A stretch of 64,000 nucleotides of DNA from Polytrichum commune (lineage: Eukaryota; Streptophyta; Polytrichopsida; Polytrichales; Polytrichaceae), in NCBI GenBank assembly GCA_950295325.1, contig OX485803.1, forward strand, positions 54,701,554 to 54,765,553. The letters run 5' to 3'. Below are positions 10,301 to 20,830 of the stretch, piece after piece. The notes below the pieces were generated by a model. That model was not told the origin of the DNA, did not search any database, and was given only the letters and a program-made list of their open reading frames with translations. Both the position numbers and the translations under genes were made by a program. How positions within the stretch are numbered: position 1 is the stretch's first letter; every line of letters starts with the position of its first letter.

Positions 10301-10630
10301 TCAATCACTGTCCTCCCGTTCTTCCTCTATCGACTGCAGATTCAAATGCCGATTCAAAGATCTTCTCTTGCTCTCTCCACATGTATTTTGCAAGTCTGAT
10401 GGAGTGCCTCTTACTTCTATGTACGATTCCTCCTTCTTCTTAAGTTCTCTCCGTTTCCTCTGTTTCGAATTGCTGAAACTCGTGCCTCCTTTTTGCTTCT
10501 TCCTCTTCTTTCCTGAATCTATTGTGGACTCTATAATGTGCTTTGGTTCCTTCATGTGTGCGTCCCAGTTCCCCTCTGATTCCCTTTTTGTGCTCTCTAC
10601 TCTCTCAACATCCCTATCCTTCACTCCCAA
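10301..10630 (-). CDS. Unrecognised charged ORF, doubtful
   Basis: An open frame of 109 codons on the purine-rich strand encodes a Lys/Arg/Glu-rich peptide with a clear nuclear-localisation-like run (GKKRKKQKGG, then KQRKRRELKKK). It has no ATG at its 5' limit (the first codon is TTG) but is preceded by TATATAG|GTCAG, a possible splice acceptor, so it could be the last exon of a minus-strand gene or a pseudogene fragment. No family is recognised. The opposite frame at 10368-10685 is a shadow. Confidence 0.25.
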   Translation of the reverse strand: MGVKDRDVERVESTKRESEGNWDAHMKEPKHIIESTIDSGKKRKKQKGGTSFSNSKQRKRRELKKKEESYIEVRGTPSDLQNTCGESKRRSLNRHLNLQSIEEEREDSD

Positions 10631-10759
10631 AAGGACTCTTCCCCAACCCTCTCTGACCTATATAGTACCAGTGTTCAAGGTTTAGGGTTTACAATTTTAT
10701 GGTAACTGTGACTTGTTTGCCCTTTTGGACTATTTTCATATTCCTCCCTCTCTTTGTCC

Positions 10760-13392
10760 ATGGCTTCCTCGTCCACCGTGCCATGTGTATCAGAAATGGT
10801 TGAGCTCCGTGCCAATGGCCTCGGAATCCCTATTATTTTTCCCGTAGATGCGAACGGTTTTGTATCTGTCTCTTCCCTTCACCTTAGTATCAAGTTTTTG
10901 TTGTAAGATAGTACAATATGTGTTGAACGCAAGATTTATGATAATAATACTTCCTTGTTACCATTGACCATGCGTGAGAATCCTAGGGTTGCCGACAACG
11001 GATCTTCAATGTGGGAACTTTGCGCTGGTAAATACAGGGTGTACGGACTCCCAGGTCCTTGCACGAATGTATCCACGGAAATCCGTACCCCTCCCCATTC
11101 CTCTGCTTCCATTTTCAACACTCCTCCCCTGGTCAAAGTTAAGATTGAACCCGGTATGCATACTGTCATACATCTTTCCGATTCCTCCGATGGTGATGAG
11201 CCCCCTGTATCCACTCCCATTCACAAGCCATCCCCATCCTCCTTCCGTTCCACCTTTGTTACCCCGCCTCTTCTGTCTATTCTTCCTCCTTCTCCTGCCA
11301 AACCCCCCATTTCCATTTTTCAATGTCTACGTACTCTTGCCTCCATGTCCGGTAGGAAAAACATCCTCAAGAAGTTGGATTATGACACCTTACAAATTGA
11401 AGAGGTCAATTTCCGGCCGCCTCGCTTTGATGGGAATCGGATGTTTGTCCTCCCCCCAGTAGGCGTCTCGTCCTGTCATACAAAGGCCAAATCCATGGAC
11501 GGCATGGACAAACGCTATGACGGCCATATTTGGACCAAAACCCAGACCACCAATATCACCAATGACATGGGCCTTGATTTTTGCTCCTCCAGTTGTGTTG
11601 GCCACCTCCAATGCCAAAATCCTCTTTGCGATTACCTCCAATGTGCTCATCGCACCTCCCCGGTCAATGATACTGATTTCAACGGCTTCACAAAGGAGCC
11701 CTTTCCAGTTGGTGGTCCCTTCCCTTTGGGCTCCACTCTAATGTGCAGGATCTGTAAGGAGCCCCCCACGTGCATTGCACCATGCCACGCCAAAATCTTC
11801 TACGTCCACGGCAATAACACCACTCAGCGTGCGTGCATTCATTTGGGCAACCATCGCCACCCAGTCAAGGTCGGCAACTGCAGAGATAGCCGCAAGCGCA
11901 TCGACGCCCTAATCGAGGAGCACGTCGAGCGAACGCTCCAAGCCACTCATAGCAAATTTGTTCTTGAAGCCAACAAGGACCTTATGGGTGAGTTCTTCCT
12001 CCGCAATGATAGTGATCCTCATCAACTTCTTTCGTTGGAAGAACTTGAGCCCGTTTTTTTATCGTTGCAAGGAGTTGAATTCCCCCCACCTCTGAAACAA
12101 GGTTACCACTTTCAAATACTTACGTAGGTTATGAGTTATGGATGGCATCGCCAAGCTTCGAGGTGTCAGCACTTGGGCCTATGTCCAACGGAATCAATTC
12201 CCAGACCAGGGTGACGAGACGGACAAAGTTTTTGTTTTCGGCCCTGGTAGTGGGGTCAACTTGGTTAAGTGCATGCAACCTGGCGGGGATCTCGAGCATG
12301 CTTGGATCATGTCCGACCATGTCAAACAGGTCGCCAAGTGGACCACCATGGCCTGCCACGTATACGACGGAACCTACCAGCGCGTCATGACCACAAGATC
12401 TCATGCTTCACCTTTGCTTACCATCGTCGAGGAGTCCTCCCCGACCGTGATTGACGTTCCACCACCCTCTCCTACTGGTCTGGATTTTCGCCGTGTCACT
12501 GCTATACAAGAATCAAAAGTGGACGAGAAGCTCTGGCATATTGCTCGCGTTCCTTACAATTCCTCCAAGGCATGTTGGGCCATGTATGCTGTCACTAAGA
12601 AGAAATTCACTGCCAAAATCGTCTCCAACTCCAAGAGCACCCCTGCACCGGTATACCTTGGAGTTTGGAACTATTACAAATTTACAACACATAAAATCGA
12701 AGAGTTTTTTTTTTGCCCCGACGACATTTAATGTTGTGTTAAAGGATCACGTCGCAAGTGGGTCGACAAATTCTCTGCAGACCAAGAATGACCTCCAATC
12801 CCGCCCATGTGGCCTGTCAAGCTTGGTACCAACCTCACTCGTCCCGAGATCCTGAAGCTGGAGAATGTCAACTTCAAAAAGAACGCATCACACCCACTCG
12901 CCTCTTCAACACATCGGCTCCTCCCCTCGACCTCTCCGCAGTGGACGTTCCAGCCAACCCATACTCTTATTATTTTTCCAAGCAATCCAAGACTACGAGA
13001 CGGTCTGCCACCGCACCATCAACAAAACAAATGCAGATGGTGGCATCTGCATGAGCTATGGACGGGACCATATTGAAGGTCACCATGATTCCACACCTTT
13101 GGAATTTGGTTGCGTTATCATGTTGCAGTCCAAATCTGCACCTACTCAATCAATTTACCAACTCACAGTGAGTTCCCTGTCCGAGTGTAATTGTCCGGCC
13201 TTCAAGAATATAATATCAAAGTTTGGCCGCAAACAAAATTCGTTCCTGCATTGTAAGCACCTCTACTTCATATTTGTCAAGGTCTCTAATGTAGACCCCG
13301 AAGTTGACTTGTTCATTCACGCCCCTATATTTAGCTTCAATGGGGTCAAACTCATCCTCGAAGGGGGCCTCTTGACACAATCTACTTCTTAG
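10760..13392 (+). pseudogene. SWIM zinc-finger transposase-like gene, decayed
   Basis: From ATG 10760 one frame runs to 12127 with a single in-frame TAA at 10904, then shifts to the frame 12138-12731, then to 12865-13392. N-terminal two thirds: a Cys cluster (CSSSCVGHLQC.. about 11580-11650) and a C-x2-C .. C-x-H array (CRICKEP, then ACIHLGNHRHPV, about 11740-11870) like the WRKY-GCM1 fingers that precede MULE-type transposases. WTTMACHVYDGTYQRVMT (12340-12393) resembles the first Asp strand of a DDE core, but the rest of the core is missing. The C-terminus is a SWIM finger, CNC then 19 residues then CKH (13186-13260). Stops, shifts and the missing core mark it as a relic; the family assignment is by motif only. 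Confidence 0.7.
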
Positions 13393-13609
13393 AATTCCTC
13401 TCATCCTAGCACTATATTTTGTCCTAATGAATGTGGTCGTTTCTGGACCTCATGTGAACTCATAATTATTTGCTATAATAAATATAATCTCATGGATTAT
13501 TTTTATTCTCTTCAAAATGTGGTATTACAATACTCAATTGTGTCATGTGTCACTCTCCCTGTTGAACACTATATATTTAATTTGGAGGTGTTTCCTATGT
13601 CTACCAACT

Positions 13610-14134
13610 CTATTTCTGTGTTGCCAACCTCCTATATGTTTCATCGTCCTTTCTTGATGGAGGTGGACCCGGTCGAAGCAAATCAACGTACAAAACCGTT
13701 TTATCCCTCATTCGATTCTTCAAATGACGACGATGCGGCGATAATCCTTTCATTTTCTCGCGAAACGATAAAGGCCTCGAAGATTTGCCTACCACCTTGA
13801 CCTCCTTCTCCCTGTCGTTCGACTTCTCTTTATTCAACTCAACTGCATCATCTGCCTCACTATTCATGCACCTTGTGGCGTCCTTCTCCAGCACATTCGC
13901 TCACCTCTTTTCATTTTTTGCGTATTGTTTTTGCTCCTCTTGCATCCTCCACCTCCATGCTTGTGTGGACTGCGAAAATGGAGTCATCTCGTAGTCATCA
14001 CTATATTGATTTCCAACACCTATGTCATGTTCCGGTGATGAATTAAAGGAAACATGGGGATCTCCTAGACTTCTAATCTCCTTCTCCCATCCTAGGCCAA
14101 CGAACATGTTTCTTTCCTCTCCCATTGTATGCAT
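13610..14134 (-). pseudogene. Coding-like minus-strand fragment with one in-frame TGA
   Basis: The frame 14134-13901 ends in a TGA and continues in the same frame from 13900 to 13610, giving about 175 codons in total. The product is hydrophilic (WRWRMQEEQKQYAKNEKR before the stop, REKMKGLSPHRRHLKNRMRD after). The stop overlaps AAGAG|GTGAGC, a good splice donor, so the upstream part could instead be an exon. It converges on the SWIM relic and may be part of the same element. No family is recognised. Confidence 0.35.
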
Positions 14135-14652
14135 ATGTCTCTACATCCGTATTGGATACAAGTCTAACTTATGTCCTCATATATATTTAGCTGAAGATAA
14201 TATCTTCGACCACAAACAATAATTGTTGGAGTCCAAGCTCTAGAGTTGACTCACACATAGGACAAACACAAAAGTGATGGAATAAAAACGAAGCAAGTTG
14301 GTCGCCCTTTATATTTTGATTGACTCATTCTTCAATATACCAATATCGATAAAATCATTTTCATTTATTCTTTTTTGGGATCACCCTTGGTTTTAATCAT
14401 ATACTTATCTATTTTATCATAATTTTTATATCATTTTAGCACTTTCCGGTTTCCAAATTTAATGAGACCATTTCAAATTCAAGTCGTTTTAATTTATTTT
14501 TGAACCTATACATTCCACGGATATCGGTCACACATTTTACTATTTTTGGAATATTCTAGGTATATTTGAATCTATTTTTAATATTACTAAATTTAGTCTA
14601 ACAAGTTTGTTATTTTTACTTCCTCTCCGCTCTCCGCTCACCGCTCACATAG
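14135..14652. other. AT-rich stretch without recognisable genes
   Basis: Apart from a pyrimidine-rich CTCTCCGCTCACCGCTCAC cluster at 14627-14648, directly before the LINE fragment, nothing is recognised here. Confidence 0.5.
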
Positions 14653-14845
14653 GAGTGTCGTCCGGCAAGGATGTCCGTTTGCCCCTTATCTCATCCTATT
14701 TATGGCGAGGTACTTAACCACATGGTTAAGCAAGCAATAGGTAGGAAGGAAATTAAGGGAGTCATTATGCTTGATAATCCACAACAACAAATTATTGCAT
14801 AATATATATATGACACTTCTTTCACCATTTAACACACACATGGGA
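14653..14845 (+). pseudogene. LINE reverse transcriptase fragment (motifs B and C)
   Basis: Translated in two frames it reads RQGCPFAPYLI, then EVLNHMVKQAIG, KGVIMLDNPQQQ and YIYDTSFT. These match the LINE palm order RQGCPLAPYLF ... LP.....QYADDTSF. One frameshift lies near 14702, a TAA precedes the catalytic site, and the usual YADD reads YIYD, so it is dead. Only about 190 bp of the gene survive. Confidence 0.7.
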
Positions 14846-15008
14846 CTTTGCCTCCATGTTGTGGGACTTGGGACCCCATGTGAACCGGCCTTTATACCAT
14901 GTACTGCATTTACACTTCTCTTGGAATATAAAAACTTATGATTGGTACAAGAATACCAACAAATCCAGATTGAGACCACCACCATTTCGCTCAAATTTTT
15001 TGGAGCTC
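14846..15008. other. Short non-coding stretch between LINE and repeat copies
   Basis: No conserved coding frame or repeat boundary was recognised here. Confidence 0.4.
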
Positions 15009-15200
15009 ATAATGTAAATATCGTATTTGCTATCTAAGCAAATATTCACTTTCTTCTTAAATCACTGTATAGGTCCCTAAACTAAACCTAGAGCATGTCA
15101 CAACTCTCAAGCATGTAGTCCATACTCCAATATGTTTTAAACATGTGTCTTTTTGGGTGTCCATTCTTAGATCCACACACGACTTGAATGTTTGTGTCCA
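15009..15200 (+). repeat. Dispersed repeat A, copy 1 (diverged)
   Basis: It contains the order typical of the family: GGAGCTCAT, AGGTCCC, AGCATGTAGTCCA, AAACATGTGTCTTTTTGGG, TCCATTCTTAGATCCACAC. The copy is diverged and its limits are approximate. Confidence 0.5.
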
Positions 15201-15424
15201 GTTGGGAGGAATAATTGAAGTAGCATAAGTTGATTTATCTTAGTTTATCTTCGTGTCCATTTATGCTTCTTCCAATGTGAAGTGTCATTGCACTTCTTAA
15301 GGTAGATATGTATCAAATGATTACTTTTTTGAAGTACGTTACTTCTCACATGATGTGAAACACACGATTAATACGAGATTGCTAGCAAATCCACATCCAA
15401 GTTGTAGCCGCTTTCCCCATAATT

Positions 15425-15690
15425 TTTTAAGCTCATATGAATATCTTTTGCATTATCACGGTGAAGACTCTTGTGTTCATTACGAGATCATCTAGGACCC
15501 CCGCCCCCAATTATGTTGATTATTGAAAATAGAATGGTTATGATCACACTCACGTAGTCCAATCTCTTTTAAAACACATATGTTTATGGAGTCACACCTA
15601 ACCACATACCACTCAAATACAAGTGTCCCATTAAGATAAGTAACCGAATTAGGCATGTCTACTTTATACAATCCATCGAACAATACATGT
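15425..15690 (+). repeat. Dispersed repeat A, copy 2
   Basis: This is a well-preserved copy with AGCTCATATGAATATC, TGTTGATTATTGAA, GTAGTCCAATCTCTTTTAAA, CACACCTAACCACATACCAC and AGTAACCGAATTAGGCATG in order. It aligns with the reverse complement of 17785-18045 over about 250 bp. No coding frame is shared between copies. Confidence 0.7.
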
Positions 15691-16583
15691 ACACTTTTAT
15701 GGCCTTTAAAATGATTGTATTCCAACCAAACATTGTCCTTGTACGTGCCACTAAAGTCAATCATCATCCTTGTAGGTGCCACTAAACTCAATCATCATCC
15801 TTGTAGGTGCCACTAAACTCAATCATCATAAGCTTGAGCAATGTCCTAGGTGATATAAAAGGAATGCAATTGACCACCACTTCAACCACTCATTACCAAG
15901 CCCACTTCATGGCTAAGTTATTACTTTGAGTTCCTTGATGAGCAAGACGTCAAGACTTCACCATGCTTAACCCCTAAAAGCCCAATCAACCATTTTTTGC
16001 CATTTGTAATATGGTCAAATTCAAGTTCTTCACATGATAGGTTTATTCATTTGCACTTAAGTCCAACTAATGAAGTAGTCAAGGTACTAATCATATAGTT
16101 AAGTTGTTGGCAAAAAAACTATCTTTATTAGCTATGACCTCGGTAAATCTATGTCAAAAAGAACAAGTGTCCATCTTTGGTTTGTGTTGTATGCAAAATG
16201 TTTGATCAATGTATTCTGCCTAATAACCATCATGGGCCATGAAGGACGTGCATTCACTAGGAGAAAACTTGTCCATTTCAATCATCTGTTGCAACTTGGT
16301 CACTACAACTTGTGACAAGAAAGTGCATGAATAAGATCATTTTAGTTGTCAATCAAAAGCTTTAGGTGCCAGTTCTCCAAAATCCACAACCAAAAACCTC
16401 CACGTGGCAACCATAATTAATTATCTATGCATTCTCTCACTATGAATTGCAATGGGCAAGTTGAGATGGGCAAGTTTTCTCCTAGTGATTGTGTGATGTG
16501 ATGCCAACGATTATCTTCCGTTTGTGTGTACCATGACTTGGCTTGGTTTCTTTAAGGTAGAAGAAAACGAATACATTGAATGA
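15691..16583. other. Gene-free stretch
   Basis: A 29-bp unit, TCATCCTTGTAGGTGCCACTAAACTCAATCA-like, is repeated about three times at 15763-15832. No gene or other element was recognised. Confidence 0.45.
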
Positions 16584-17283
16584 CCACTACCGGTGCGCTA
16601 GACCAGGGGTAGAATGATTCTTGTGTGGACCCCAAAATGGCTAATTGTAAAAGGGGTGGCCCAAAATGGATGCAATAATAGGCGGGATTCAATGATTAGC
16701 CGGATAGGTGTTATTTTACACCACTTGTGATCATTTTTTAGTGCCATTGAATTCAACCATTTTGTGCGCATTCATATGCAGAGTAGGATATTTTGATGCT
16801 CAAATTAGGAGGCTCTATTATACAAGTAGGGGGGTTGACTTACTTGCAACTTTGGGGAAATGCACCTAATTGTTTACATGGAATGAAATTATGACACAAC
16901 TTGCATTCCTCATCATTTCATGTACTCCATCTATGAAAAATATAGCACAAATTGCAAGCCACTCTTTCTAGCCGAATGAATGTATTCTCATCAGTTTTTG
17001 TATTTCTACCTTAGTATTGTGGGAGTTTTGTCTCGGGGGGGGGGGGTGGGGGGTCACTGGCAAATCGTAGAAACTACGTGCAATAAAAAAAAATAGGGTC
17101 TAATATATTCATTGTAGATAAATTTTGCAAAAAAATAATATAAGGGGTTTTTTTAATAATGAAACATGTTTACATGTAAAATACCATCACATATGATGGC
17201 ATTTTTTATCTAGTCAGTACATGTAAAATAAAGAGGAAATTATTACTAGGGGTAGTTGGTCTAGGGCAGGGTCTGTGCTAGTG
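16584..17283. mobile_element. Possible non-autonomous CACTA element (700 bp)
   Basis: It begins CACTACCGGTGCGCTAGACC and ends so that the inward reading is CACTAGCACAGACCCTG...CTAGACC. Both ends also share a GGGGTAG/CTACCCC piece about 25-40 bp in. CACTA ends and imperfect GAC/GAT 3-bp flanks fit the superfamily. The TIR match has gaps, and no transposase is inside. A G12-T-G6 run lies at 17035-17053. Confidence 0.45.
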
Positions 17284-17784
17284 GATGAAAAGAGGTCATT
17301 TTCTATTGAAAAAGCTTTGGATGGATGACTTCGCAGGTTGGCCAGCTTGAACGTCATTGAACCAACGTATCTAATTCGGAGTTAATGTTCTCTACCTACG
17401 TGCCGAGAGGGAGAAAATTTGCGCGTTGTTTGAATTGCAATCTTCTTTCCAAATTTTTTTGGCAGTATAAGTTAAATAGGGTATTTAAAAATGATTCCCC
17501 CCCAAAAAATATAATTATTGCTAGGGTGTTTTAAAATACAAGCATTTACCTTTATTTTGAAAAATACCATACCTTATAATTTTTTTCTGCAAGGTAAATA
17601 GCCCCCCAATAAATATGTCATGAGCGCACGTGTATGCAAAATATAAGACGGAGTGACCTCCCCCCTGAGAGTTTTGTGCACATGAGGAGGTATGTTTGGG
17701 AAGAACTCCCTAAATTTACGTGGTATCATACCATTGCAGCATGGGGACCATAGAATGGGAGATGCACAAGAAGATAATATATAA
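17284..17784. other. Gene-free stretch
   Basis: AT-rich DNA with no recognised coding frame or repeat boundary. Confidence 0.4.
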
Positions 17785-18045
17785 GGCAAACATGCCTAAT
17801 TCGGTTACTTTTCTTAATTGGATACCTCTATTTGAGCGGTGTGTGGTTAGGTGTGGCTCTAAGAACATATACCAAAAAGACATGTGTTTAAAAGAGATTT
17901 AACTACATGCTGAAAATATGCTAACCATTCTAGGGTCAATAGTCAACATACTTGGAGAGACCTATATCAACACTTAATGAGCACGAGAATCTTCACTTGA
18001 ATGATGAATAAGATACATATGAGCTCCAACAAAATTATGAGAAAA
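17785..18045 (-). repeat. Dispersed repeat A, copy 3 (inverted)
   Basis: The reverse complement carries the full series: GGAGCTCATATGTATCTTATTCAT, GTGCTCATTAAGTG, GTTGACTATTGACC, GGTTAGCATA, AACACATGTCTTTTTGG, CACCTAACCACACACC and GTAACCGAATTAGGCATG. It is in opposite orientation to copies 2 and 7. Confidence 0.72.
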
Positions 18046-18947
18046 GTGATTACAGCCTTGATTTGGCGTTGCTAACCATCTCGTGCCATTCACTTGTTTC
18101 ATAGTGTAGGAGAATTGAGCTAGTAAATAAAAAGCAATCACTCAAGACCCACCTACTTGACCCACGATATATGGCCTTTACCTGAAGTGAAATTTTTGGT
18201 AGTCTTATTTCGAGTGAATTTTGAACCTTAAAATAAAATAAAAACCCAACCATAGAATCTTAATTGCATCTAGAAACAGGCATAAATAGAGCTAACTACA
18301 AAAACTTTCCCAAAGCTCCCAATACACTAGAAATATATGTTCTAATTGAACGTCCTACGTGTATCATGGATTTCACTACATTGTTTGATTTATATTGTCA
18401 AACAAATCATTTCATAAGGGTTACAATAATTGGTCTACTAACACCGATTATTCCAATTAGTGAGGGAGGGCTAATAGTGAGTGTGGAAATTAGTGAAGGT
18501 GATGCTAAATTTATTTACACTATGAAATTAGTGCCACGAAAAGATCTAGGAAGCATTGTTCATCTTGAGAATTTTCATGGAAAATATTATTCATAGCAAC
18601 ACTTGTCACTGAAAGTACCAGTATTATTCATGTCGGCATTATTCACTAACAAGCATGTGTTCGCATATAGTCTTCTTCTTTTTTATTACTCTACAAGAAC
18701 ACACATTGATTTTCTTGAAATGTGTGGTAAATGAACATGTATTTGTGAATTTTATACCACTATGTACAAATTTCAGCCCTTGCTAATTTTGGGACTTGGC
18801 AAAATAGCATTTGTTTCAAAAATTAAGACCACACGCACTCGTTGGGATAAACAATGTAATTTAGAAGTGTCACGTCCATGAATTGTTAGTGTGACACTAT
18901 TTGCCGACATAAGTCCATTGAGACATTCAATGGAAGGAGTGAAGTAA
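18046..18947. other. Gene-free stretch
   Basis: An open frame of 110 codons at 18264-18596 was considered but shows no known motif. It follows the inverted repeat-A copy, and the stretch is otherwise AT-rich. Confidence 0.4.
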
Positions 18948-18950
18948 TAA

Positions 18951-19421
18951 GGGCCGCTTCACACTATGGCCGTCCAAGTCGAGAGGCCGTGGGACTGAAT
19001 GGCCAAGCTTTTTTGAGAGTCCAAAGAAATGGGCTGAAAATAGCCAGTTTAATATATGACTTGAAGCCTTCAACTGGGCACAGTGTGAAGCCTCCAAAGG
19101 CCAAGCCTGAAGTCCAAACTTATTCCAAGCATCTCCAAAACAACCCCTCCAATCTAACAACCAAGATTTTGTCTAATTTTAAAAAATTTATGAAAAAAAT
19201 CGACGGCCTCCATTCCATTCCTGTCCAAACCAAACTTCTTTTGAGAGTCTGTCGCCTTGGCAAAAAGAAATTGCCATATAGACATTCTGGAAAACGACGG
19301 CCTTCGAACTTTAACCTCTGGTGTGTGAAGGGTCGAGAGACCGAAGAATTCTGGGTTTCTTGCAATCTGATTGGTGGAAATTGACGGCCTCTCGTCCTTC
19401 GGCCATAGTGTGAAGCGGCCC
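18951..19421. mobile_element. Tourist-like (Harbinger) MITE, 471 bp
   Basis: It is flanked by TAA at 18948-18950 and 19422-19424. Ends are perfect inverted repeats of 22 bp starting GGGCCGCTTCACACTA, with a further shared GAGAGGCCGT a few bases inside. TSD and TIR fit PIF/Harbinger. The interior has no transposase and carries only shadow ORFs. TIR identity suggests a fairly recent insertion. Confidence 0.9.
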
Positions 19422-19424
19422 TAA

Positions 19425-20547
19425 GTGACAAGCCGGCAACTTGTGGACCCGGGCTCTTGGATGAGCTCCATCCATCCAAAAAGGGGATGACCTATACAAG
19501 TAGTAATGTGGATGAAAAGATATTATATTTCCCTCGAGAAGCACGCTAGCTTTTAATGCATGGCGGCTAACTTAAATTCACGATGCTGCCAACGGGGTTT
19601 TGGAAATCGGGAGATTCCGGGCCTGCCCAAAGTTCAAACCCACGACCACAGGCTGCCCGAAAACCAAAGATCGGTAAGTCAATGATGCGCTTTCGAAGGT
19701 CTGACCAATGATGCTAGTGGGCCTAGAATGAACGTTTTTTTCCCCTTCTTAACCCACTTCTCCTAGGACATACACCACATGAATAGTATGAGATGATATG
19801 ATTGAATCGAAATCGTAGCCATGATGGCCGTCATGAGTTTCGGACTTCATACGAATGTCTTACTAAATAAATATCAATTGTAGAGATAATCTTTCTTCCT
19901 AACTTGAATTATCGTATAGGTTTTTTAATTGTGTTAACTATGGAGCATAGAATAACTTAACATGTTTTGATCACGTAGTCCAAAAGATTTCAGAAATGTA
20001 ACTTTATGATGCCCGATCTTAGGTACAGATGAATTATATATAGGTGCCTAATCAAGGTGAGTGGTTGGTTTAGGTCTGTTTGTCTTACTTGTCGGTCTTG
20101 CACGATTGACTCTACTCGTACTCAACGAACAAAAACCATGTTTGAATTCTCATCTACTTTCATATGTTGTCCATACTTCATATGTCACCCTAGTCAACCA
20201 CCTACCACCTCCCTCCATTTCTTTCTTCTCATGTTCCCTTTCCTTCTGTCTTATGTGTCACTTTTTTCCCTTCCTTTATACTTTATGCATTCCACACCCT
20301 AATAACCCCAAATAGAATAAGGTCCACATATTGTCTAGTAGATTTGTCAACCACGAAAACTTCATACAAGATTTATAGCAATCGATTTGTGGATTGCATC
20401 ACAAACTTCAAATAATTGACAACTGGGCCATGTGTGGGATGTAGTGTTTCCAGTCCTATCAACAAATGTCAAATTCTTCGTGTGGAGAATACTCGTGTAC
20501 CATCAATAGTATTGAAGTATCAACCCCATGGCCACTAATTACTCGAG
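19425..20547. other. Gene-free stretch
   Basis: A fragment near 19625-19660 (GTTCAAACCCACGACC) was checked as a tRNA T-arm, but no cloverleaf could be built. A pyrimidine-rich run fills 20200-20280. No gene is recognised. Confidence 0.4.
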
Positions 20548-20830
20548 TTGTCTCTTTTTGTTGGGAGGTTCTACGTAAATGCTCAAATAACTTTGTGCGT
20601 GTCTTGCAACTACTTTTGGATTGGGAAGGAGACCACTACGTGGGCTCAAGTTTCGTGGGGAGATTGTTGCACATGTAAGAAAAATTGGTGGCTTGAGAAT
20701 AGTGGATCTCCAAGAAGCCATCACCATGTTTCTTACCAACTGGAGGATCTACGCCTTCAAATCTAACAACTCCAATGTGCAAGTTATGCTTAGATTTTGC
20801 ATCAATGGGACATCAACATTAGTATGCTAA
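20548..20830 (+). pseudogene. LINE fragment (post-RT region)
   Basis: One frame gives NYFWIGKETTTWAQVSW and the next gives GGLRIVDLQEAITMFLTNW. Together they match the region after the LINE reverse transcriptase palm (FFW.G......VSW....PK..GGLGI.D......A.L..KW). A frameshift near 20680 joins the two, and the frame then ends. Only this fragment is present. Confidence 0.65.

Noticed and set aside
10368-10685. 105-codon plus-strand ORF rich in Phe, Leu and Ser
   Set aside because: It is the antisense shadow of the Lys/Arg/Glu-rich minus-strand frame at 10301-10630.
17035-17053. Long G runs here and at 37737 and 24962
   Set aside because: Homopolymers; could be sequencing or assembly artefacts, and no feature depends on them.
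18264-18596. 110-codon plus-strand ORF after an inverted repeat copy
   Set aside because: No recognisable motif or domain; likely chance in repeat-derived DNA.
19620-19665. tRNA-like T-arm GTTCAAACCCACGACC
   Set aside because: No matching acceptor, D or anticodon arms could be placed.
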